Assembly: GCA_021796055.1 (NCBI GenBank)
Contig: JAJYOS010000476.1
Span: forward strand, 1-5,603
DNA: 5,603 nucleotides
Direction: 5' to 3'
Source: Bacteroidota bacterium
GTDB taxonomy: Bacteria > Bacteroidota > Kryptoniia > Kryptoniales > JAKASW01
Part shown: positions 1 through 5,603 of the stretch, piece after piece
Numbering within the stretch: position 1 is the stretch's first letter
Layout of the letters: the number at the start of each line of letters is the position of its first letter
The notes under the pieces: model-generated
Seen by the model: the letters and a program-made list of their open reading frames with translations, nothing else
What the model was told of the DNA's origin: nothing
Database searches by the model: none
Made by a program: the position numbers and the translations under genes

Positions 1-2
1 TC

Positions 3-1342
<1,340 letters not shown>

Positions 1343-1343
<1 letters not shown>

Positions 1344-1753
1344 TGCCTGGAAACGTATTTAAACTTGAGATAGTGACTCCGCAGAGGAGCGTGTTTTCCG
1401 GTTCGGTGGAATCGTTCAACGCCCCGGGGGCGATCGGTGCCTTCCAGGTTCTCCACAACCACGCCCCTCTTCTCTCGGCTATAACCGTGGGGGAAGTCAG
1501 ATTCTTGGACCAGTCCGGAGATGAATTCGTTTATGCGACCAGCGGTGGATTTGTCGAGGTTAATAACAATAATGTGATCTTTCTTGCTGATACCGCCGAG
1601 AAGAAGGAAGAGATCGATATCAAAAGGGCGACCGCTGCAAAGGCACGCGCCGAGGATAGATTGGGGAAGAAGGAACCGGAAACTGATTTCGCTAGAGCTC
1701 GGGCAGCTCTGGCACGTGCTATTAACCGATTGAAGATAGCCGGCGGCGCTTAA
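1343..1753 (+). CDS. atpC: F1Fo ATP synthase subunit epsilon
   Basis: Central-stalk subunit, 136 residues, a usual length for bacterial epsilon. It couples F1 to the rotor ring and can inhibit ATP hydrolysis. The N-terminal beta-sandwich (about 1-85) opens FKLEIVTPQRSVFSG and carries GAFQVLHNHAPL (32-43), the form common in FCB-group proteins. The C-terminal two-helix domain (about 88-134) is complete and alanine/arginine rich. It begins with IDIKRA (91-96), which fits the I(L)DxxRA motif linked to ATP binding in Bacillus-type epsilon. The ATG at 1343 overlaps the atpD stop as TGATG, so translation is probably coupled. A GTG at 1340 would add one residue and is less likely. There is no strong Shine-Dalgarno site, only AGG at 1333-1335. 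The gene is the usual last member of an atp operon. Confidence 0.97.
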
Positions 1754-1796
1754 ACTCCGGGTCCTGCATTCTGCTTCGTGTCTTTTTTCCTTTCTT

Positions 1797-1816
1797 GTTT
1801 GGAAATCACTCCAAAC
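1797..1816. repeat. 7-bp inverted repeat in the leader of the TPR lipoprotein gene
   Basis: GTTTGGA (1797-1803) and TCCAAAC (1810-1816) are perfect reverse complements around a 6-nt spacer, AATCAC. The repeat follows an uninterrupted 16-nt pyrimidine tract (1781-1796) and ends 14 nt before the Shine-Dalgarno site. There is no T-run after it on the + strand, so it is not a standard terminator. It could be an mRNA hairpin in the leader or a small operator dyad. A 7-bp match in an 89-nt gap could also be chance. Confidence 0.4.
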
Positions 1817-1830
1817 TTAAATTGAGCCGA

Positions 1831-1837
1831 AGAGGAG
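1831..1837 (+). promoter_or_regulatory. Ribosome binding site AGAGGAG that fixes the TPR gene start
   Basis: AGAGGAG sits 5 nt before the GTG at 1843, an ideal position and the best Shine-Dalgarno match in the window. It decides the start: the in-frame TTG at 1795 follows only pyrimidines and would put a charged 16-residue extension ahead of the lipoprotein signal peptide. As the only strong site here, it suggests that translation of the envelope gene group starts independently of the atp genes. Confidence 0.8.
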
Positions 1838-1842
1838 AAATA

Positions 1843-3576
1843 GTGTATAAGTTTGCAGTCATTGCTCTTGTCGTATCTACGTTAGCGATTGGCGGATGCT
1901 CCAGTACTAAAGAGACATTGAAGCAGGGAGCCGATAAACGGCCGCAACCAGATCTGATGGCAACGGACCCGAATTACCGGGCGGCTATGGATCATTTCAT
2001 CGATGGAAATCTGAACGACGTGGTGGGCGATTATGCCAACGCCATACTGGATTATCAGGAGGCGCTGCAACGTTATCGTTCACCCGCAATACTCGATGCC
2101 ATGGCACAGGATTATGTCAGACTTGGGAAGTCTGAAATGGCTATCAACCAATCCCGCCAGGCGGTTGACATGAGCCCTACGGATATAAACTACAGGCGGA
2201 CTCTCGCGCAGGCATACCTGTCGGTTTTTAATATTGACAGCGCACGGGTGCAATTTGAAAAGATTCTTTCCGTTGACAGCATGCAGGTCGGGGACATGCT
2301 GGTCCTCGCGCAATTATATCAGAAGGACGATCCCAGGAAAGCTGCCGCGCTGTACGAGCGCGCGCTGAATTTGACCGGTCCGGATCTTCCTACGATGATG
2401 CAGCTGGTTCAGCTGTATAATTCGACCGAACAGTACGGCAGATCTATCCGGGTTATCAAGGAAATGATTCAGGTGGATCCCACGAATGAGAAATTGAAGG
2501 AAATGCTTTCGCGCCTTTACCTGCAGACGGGAGAGAATGCCGAGGCTGTGAAAGTGCTCGACAAATTGATGCGGGGCAACAAGAGTGACTTCAGCCTGAA
2601 GGCATTGGCCGCGACCGCCTATCTCCGCATGAAGGACATTGCACACGCCGACAGCCTTCTGGATACGATATTTACTTCGGATTCCAGCAGAGCTGATGCC
2701 AAATTTGCGATCGGTCAGTTCTACCTTGATGAAATGCAGCACGATTCTGCTGTGGTTCCGTTTGCGGAACAGATTTTCAAGAAACTCCTTGCTCTCTATC
2801 CCGGCGACGCAAGATCTTATCTTATGGCCGGGCTTGGCGCATCTTATGCCAACAACGATTCCCTTGCCGGGGAATATCTCGAAAAATCTGTCGCACTTGA
2901 CTCGACGAACAAGAACGCGTGGGTGGCTATTGCCGTCTTCTACTACCAGAACAGCAATTTTTCTCGAATGGCAGAGGCGATGTCCAGAGCCGTCCGGATC
3001 TTTCCTGACGATTTCAGGATAAACCTGTTCTATGGGCTCGCCCTTAACCGGTCGGGGGACAATGCGGATGCCGTGAAGCCGCTCGAAGCAGCCGTATCGT
3101 TGAACCCGACCGACATGGATGCTCTGAGTACGCTGGCCCTGGTGTACGAGTCACTGAACAGGTACAACGATGCATACAGGATCTATGAGACCGCGTTGAA
3201 GGTGGATTCAAAGAACTCTCTCATATTGAACAACTACGCTTACAGTCTCACCGAGCGGGGACTCCATCTGCACAAGGCGCTTCAAATGGCACAGCTTGCC
3301 GTCAAGCAGGATCCGACTAACAGCGCTTTCCTGGATACCATGGGATGGGTGTACTACAAGCTGGCAGACTACGGTAATGCAGAGAGATATGTCAGGGAGG
3401 CGCTCTCGATGAGGAAAACTTCCGACGGGTCGCCTGCCACTCTGGAAGAGCACCTGGGTGATATTTATGAGAAACTGGGTAAGGAGAAACAGGCGGTCGA
3501 GCACTGGAAGAAGGCGCTTCAGCTGGATCCCAAAAATGAATCTCTCAAAGTGAAGATTGAGAAAGTGAAGATTTGA
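1843..3576 (+). CDS. TPR-repeat outer-membrane/periplasmic lipoprotein
   Basis: A 577-residue lipoprotein made almost entirely of tetratricopeptide repeats. The GTG start is set by AGAGGAG 5 nt upstream. A short signal peptide (Tyr-Lys, then a hydrophobic run) ends in the lipobox IGGC with Cys19 as the lipidated residue. After a linker (20-45), about 14 helical-hairpin repeats of roughly 34 residues run to the end, for example 46-79, 80-113, 322-355, 390-423, 424-457 and 534-567. They show the usual small residue at position 8, Ala at 20 and Pro near 32 (LNPTD, VDPTN, LDPKN). No enzymatic domain is visible, so a scaffold role at the envelope is likely. The C-terminal third (LNNYAYSLTERG, then LDTMGWVYYKLADYGNAERY) resembles the TPR protein encoded beside lolB in many proteobacteria. 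The stop overlaps the next, LolB-like gene by 4 nt. TPR lipoprotein is sure; the exact role is unknown. Confidence 0.92.
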   Translation: MYKFAVIALVVSTLAIGGCSSTKETLKQGADKRPQPDLMATDPNYRAAMDHFIDGNLNDVVGDYANAILDYQEALQRYRSPAILDAMAQDYVRLGKSEMAINQSRQAVDMSPTDINYRRTLAQAYLSVFNIDSARVQFEKILSVDSMQVGDMLVLAQLYQKDDPRKAAALYERALNLTGPDLPTMMQLVQLYNSTEQYGRSIRVIKEMIQVDPTNEKLKEMLSRLYLQTGENAEAVKVLDKLMRGNKSDFSLKALAATAYLRMKDIAHADSLLDTIFTSDSSRADAKFAIGQFYLDEMQHDSAVVPFAEQIFKKLLALYPGDARSYLMAGLGASYANNDSLAGEYLEKSVALDSTNKNAWVAIAVFYYQNSNFSRMAEAMSRAVRIFPDDFRINLFYGLALNRSGDNADAVKPLEAAVSLNPTDMDALSTLALVYESLNRYNDAYRIYETALKVDSKNSLILNNYAYSLTERGLHLHKALQMAQLAVKQDPTNSAFLDTMGWVYYKLADYGNAERYVREALSMRKTSDGSPATLEEHLGDIYEKLGKEKQAVEHWKKALQLDPKNESLKVKIEKVKI

Positions 3577-4334
3577 GGCGCGTTTTTCCTCTGTTCGCGG
3601 CTGCAGTTTTCCTGTCAGGGTGTGCTGCCACGTCTTACATGAATTTGACGAACGTATCGGCCGTGCAGGTCGCCGAGAATATAGAGAGCCAGTCCCGTTC
3701 GCTAAGATATTTTTCATCCAGCGGGTACGGGAATTTCGAAACCATGAACGGTGCTTACAGTGCGAGATTTGACTTGTCCGTCAGGAGGCCTTCTTCTGCT
3801 TTTGTGAGTCTCTACGGTCCACTCGGAATAAAGGTGATGCAGGTGAAGCTGACGGCAGACTCGCTCCTGGTGTACAACAGCATGCGAAACGAGGTCTTCG
3901 TCGCGAGACCGACCGAGGACAATCTCAGGAACCTGTTGATGATCGCTTCGAACGGCACCTCTCTCACCGACCTCCTCCTCGATCTAATGACGCCGGTAAG
4001 CCACCTTGAGACACCGACCTGCACGTCGCATGCGAGGGGGAATGTCGTTGATTACACATACGTTAACGAAGACACGGTTGAGAAGTACACGGTCGACGGT
4101 CAGTACATGCGGACCAGAGACTATGAGAAACTGGTAGACGGAGAAACGGTGATGAAAATCGGCTATTCCGATTTTACGAGCATCGATGACATGTATTTCC
4201 CGCGCAGCGTATCATTTCAGGATACCAAACGCGGGATTTCTGCGAAATTGTTCTATCAGGACATAAGTTTGAACCACAAAGGCAGAGTTGATTTTATCGT
4301 ACCGCCTGATGCGAAGAGAGTTATTATATATTAG
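3573..4334 (+). CDS. LolB-like (DUF4292-type) outer-membrane lipoprotein
   Basis: A 253-residue predicted lipoprotein. It starts at TTG in a TTGA overlap with the TPR gene stop; this start is the one that supplies the signal peptide (MRR, hydrophobic core, lipobox LSGC, Cys17), and coupling replaces a clear Shine-Dalgarno site. The mature part looks like the DUF4292 family of Bacteroidetes, which belongs with the LolA/LolB fold: beta strands with FDLSVRRPSSAFVSLYGPLG (67-86), then VKLTADSLLVYN (91-102), a helical stretch (113-139), and a C-terminal half with IGYSDFTSIDDMYFP (196-210) and LFYQDISLN (226-234). The GPLG turn followed by a strand matches the pattern in proteobacterial LolB, which receives lipoproteins from LolA and inserts them in the outer membrane. 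No acidic surface-export signal follows Cys17, consistent with a periplasm-facing anchor. Family assignment is fairly sure; a LolB function is inference. Confidence 0.82.
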   Translation: MRRVFPLFAAAVFLSGCAATSYMNLTNVSAVQVAENIESQSRSLRYFSSSGYGNFETMNGAYSARFDLSVRRPSSAFVSLYGPLGIKVMQVKLTADSLLVYNSMRNEVFVARPTEDNLRNLLMIASNGTSLTDLLLDLMTPVSHLETPTCTSHARGNVVDYTYVNEDTVEKYTVDGQYMRTRDYEKLVDGETVMKIGYSDFTSIDDMYFPRSVSFQDTKRGISAKLFYQDISLNHKGRVDFIVPPDAKRVIIY

Positions 4335-5529
4335 TGCCTCGGCACTCCTCCTTCTTTGCGCCGCCCTGGTTTTTGCTTCCACATCTTTCGGCCAGGACAA
4401 GCGCAAGCTAAACACCAAGAAACAGGAGCTGAGCAAACTTCGGGGAAATATAAAGCTGTATGAACGGAAGATCGCTGAGAGCAATAAGAAAGAAACAACC
4501 TCACTCGGAGCACTAGACTTGTTGGAGAAGCAGAACCTTAAAGCAAGGCAAACGATAAAGAAGATATCGGACGATATGGCGGCTAACAACGATCTAATCG
4601 ACGGCGTAGAAGAAAAGATCGGCGATGCTTCGACGCGGCTTGATGATCTGAGGGATGAATACGCTAGGTTTGCAAGAGGTTTCTACGAGCAGGGGAGAAT
4701 GCACGATCTCGAGCTTATGCTGAGCGCTTCTTCTGTTAACGAGATGATCGTTAGATACGAGTACTTGAAGAGATTCTCGGACCAAACAGAAATCGACCTG
4801 AATTCAATTAGCTCGGAGAAAGCAAGGCTGTCCGACTTGAAGGAGCAACTCCATCAGCGGATGACGAAGCAGCAAACTTTTCTGGGCCGGAAAAGAGAAG
4901 AGGAGAGGATGCTGGCTTCGAGAATCGTCGAGCATCGGAGGCTGATCGGCAGGCTGCGAAAAGACAAGAAAGCGTATGCCGAGCAGCTGAAGAGATCGAG
5001 GAACGCTGCTTCGGAGCTGGAACGCCTGATTCAGAATCTGATAGCCGCAGAAGCCGCCAAGAAACCCGCAGGGAAGAACGGGGCGAGACGTTATGCAGAA
5101 AGCCGTTCAACACCTTTCTCGCGGAGTCTTTCCACACTAAGAGGACATCTTCCGTGGCCGGTAGTCGGCGGTCGAGTTGTTGCCAAGTTCGGCGAGCAGG
5201 AGAACCGCGTTCTGAAGACCGTGACCCTGAACTACGGAATTGATATCGCGGTTCCGGAGAATGCCCAGGTGAGGAGCGTAGCGGCTGGTCAGGTGTCAAG
5301 AATATTCTGGCTCCCGTCGTACGGCAACCTGATCATTATCAACAACTATAACGGACTGAGAACAGTATATTCACATCTATCCGATATTTTTGTCAGGGAG
5401 GGAGATTTGGTAAAAGCGGATGAACCGATCGGGACTGTCGGTGAGTCATTGGGTGGGTCAATTCTGCACTTCGAAGTCTGGGTGAACACCACCAAACAGG
5501 ATCCTGAGACGTGGCTAAGCAGAAGGTAG
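4309..5529 (+). CDS. envC: EnvC-family murein hydrolase activator (coiled coil plus degenerate LytM/M23 domain)
   Basis: A 406-residue exported protein. The signal peptide has MRRE, a Leu/Ala-rich core, and likely cleavage near VFA-STS or SFG-QDK (about 23-28). Residues about 30-250 are long charged coiled coils, followed by a linker (250-278) and a C-terminal LytM domain starting LPWPVVGGRVVAKFGEQ. Compared with active M23 enzymes, the first zinc-ligand histidine is N308 (NYGID), D312 and H356 (YSHLS) remain, and the first His of HxH is I385 (ILHFEV), with H387 kept. Two essential residues are missing, so it should not cleave peptidoglycan. As in E. coli EnvC it probably activates amidases during cell separation, with the coiled coil available to bind FtsEX-type partners. 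ATG 4309 overlaps the previous gene by 26 nt. TTG 4288, which has AAAGG 5 nt upstream, is a real alternative (413 residues). The symbol is used at family level only. Confidence 0.88.
   Translation: MRRELLYISASALLLLCAALVFASTSFGQDKRKLNTKKQELSKLRGNIKLYERKIAESNKKETTSLGALDLLEKQNLKARQTIKKISDDMAANNDLIDGVEEKIGDASTRLDDLRDEYARFARGFYEQGRMHDLELMLSASSVNEMIVRYEYLKRFSDQTEIDLNSISSEKARLSDLKEQLHQRMTKQQTFLGRKREEERMLASRIVEHRRLIGRLRKDKKAYAEQLKRSRNAASELERLIQNLIAAEAAKKPAGKNGARRYAESRSTPFSRSLSTLRGHLPWPVVGGRVVAKFGEQENRVLKTVTLNYGIDIAVPENAQVRSVAAGQVSRIFWLPSYGNLIIINNYNGLRTVYSHLSDIFVREGDLVKADEPIGTVGESLGGSILHFEVWVNTTKQDPETWLSRR
4333..4346. repeat. 6-bp inverted repeat at the DUF4292/EnvC gene junction
   Basis: AGTGCC (4333-4338) and GGCACT (4341-4346) are perfect reverse complements with a 2-nt centre. 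As RNA this allows a 5-bp AGUGC/GCACU stem closed by the tetraloop CUCG. It begins inside the TAG stop of the LolB-like gene and lies in the signal-peptide codons of the EnvC-like gene. No T-run follows, so it is not a terminator. It may be a small translation-modulating hairpin or chance. Confidence 0.3.
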
Positions 5530-5603
5530 AGGCGATTTCGGGCGGACAGCGCCTGCTGTATTCGTATGTGTTCATGCCATTGATGCATCTGTTTTTTTTC
5601 ATA
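5511..5603 (+). CDS. Start of an unidentified overlapping gene, cut by the right edge
   Basis: An open frame of 31 codons runs from GTG 5511 to the window end, overlapping the last 19 nt of the EnvC-like gene. It begins just after an in-frame TGA at 5505-5507, so GTG 5511 is its first possible start, with a weak CAGGA site (5497-5501) 9 nt upstream. The translation opens VAKQKVEAISGGQRLLY and then becomes hydrophobic (VFMPLMHLFFFI), as in a protein with an N-terminal membrane segment. Overlap, strand and spacing match the preceding genes, so it probably belongs to the same operon. The T8 run at 5592-5599 falls in its Phe codons. An envelope enzyme with an N-terminal membrane anchor, such as a Kdo transferase (WaaA-like), is one guess; the fragment is too short to name. 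ATG 5574 is a less likely start. Confidence 0.5.
   Translation, partial: MAKQKVEAISGGQRLLYSYVFMPLMHLFFFI

Noticed and set aside
1420..1432. GC-rich palindrome CGCCCC-G-GGGGCG within atpC
   Set aside because: It lies in conserved epsilon codons (NAPGAIG), has no T-run after it and is explained by coding constraint.
1795..1823. Possible promoter TTGTTT - 17 nt - TAAATT
   Set aside because: Only 3/6 and 4/6 matches to the sigma-70 boxes, and the predicted start would fall right at the Shine-Dalgarno site.
1795..1842. Longer TPR protein starting at TTG 1795
   Set aside because: No Shine-Dalgarno site precedes it (only pyrimidines), and it would bury the lipoprotein signal peptide 16 residues in; GTG 1843 has AGAGGAG at ideal spacing.
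5539..5599. Terminator: CGGGCG/CGCCTG hairpin (5539-5555) or ATGC/GCAT (5574-5588) followed by T8
   Set aside because: The first stem is 36 nt from the T-run and includes a G-T pair, and the second has only 4 bp. The region is better explained as codons of an overlapping gene.

Overview
The window reads as ordinary chromosome from a bacterium of moderate GC content. All genes lie on the + strand and are packed almost end to end. Protein details point to the FCB (Bacteroidota/Chlorobiota/Ignavibacteria-like) side of the tree: the F1 beta and epsilon sequences (DATTVLSR in beta, GAFQVLHNHAPL in epsilon), a DUF4292-type lipoprotein, and an EnvC-type protein with NYGID in place of HxGxD. At least one gene has a good Shine-Dalgarno site (AGAGGAG), which is unusual for core Bacteroidetes and fits a Chlorobi/Ignavibacteria-like or other deep FCB lineage better. 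This placement is inference from motifs; no database was searched.

Region 1 (3-1753) is the end of an ATP synthase operon. It holds atpD (catalytic beta subunit, cut at its 5' end by the window edge) followed with a TGATG overlap by atpC (epsilon subunit). Region 2 (1754-1842) is the only intergenic gap. It has a 16-nt pyrimidine tract, a perfect 7-bp inverted repeat and a strong ribosome binding site, but no convincing terminator.

Region 3 (1843-5529) is a cell-envelope unit of three overlapping genes. The first encodes a 577-residue TPR lipoprotein, the second a 253-residue LolB-like (DUF4292-type) lipoprotein, and the third a 406-residue EnvC-family coiled-coil protein with a degenerate LytM/M23 domain. 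Both lipoproteins have clear lipoboxes. The genes overlap by 4 and about 26 nt, which suggests co-translation and linked roles in outer-membrane lipoprotein handling and peptidoglycan remodelling. Region 4 (5511-5603) is the start of a further overlapping gene that leaves the window; its 31 visible codons include a membrane-like segment.

Nothing here is a mobile element, CRISPR array, RNA gene or defence system. The most interesting content is the TPR/LolB-like/EnvC-like trio. It parallels the TPR-lolB gene pair of many proteobacteria and may include the functional LolB of this lineage. This is a hypothesis, not a demonstrated new system.
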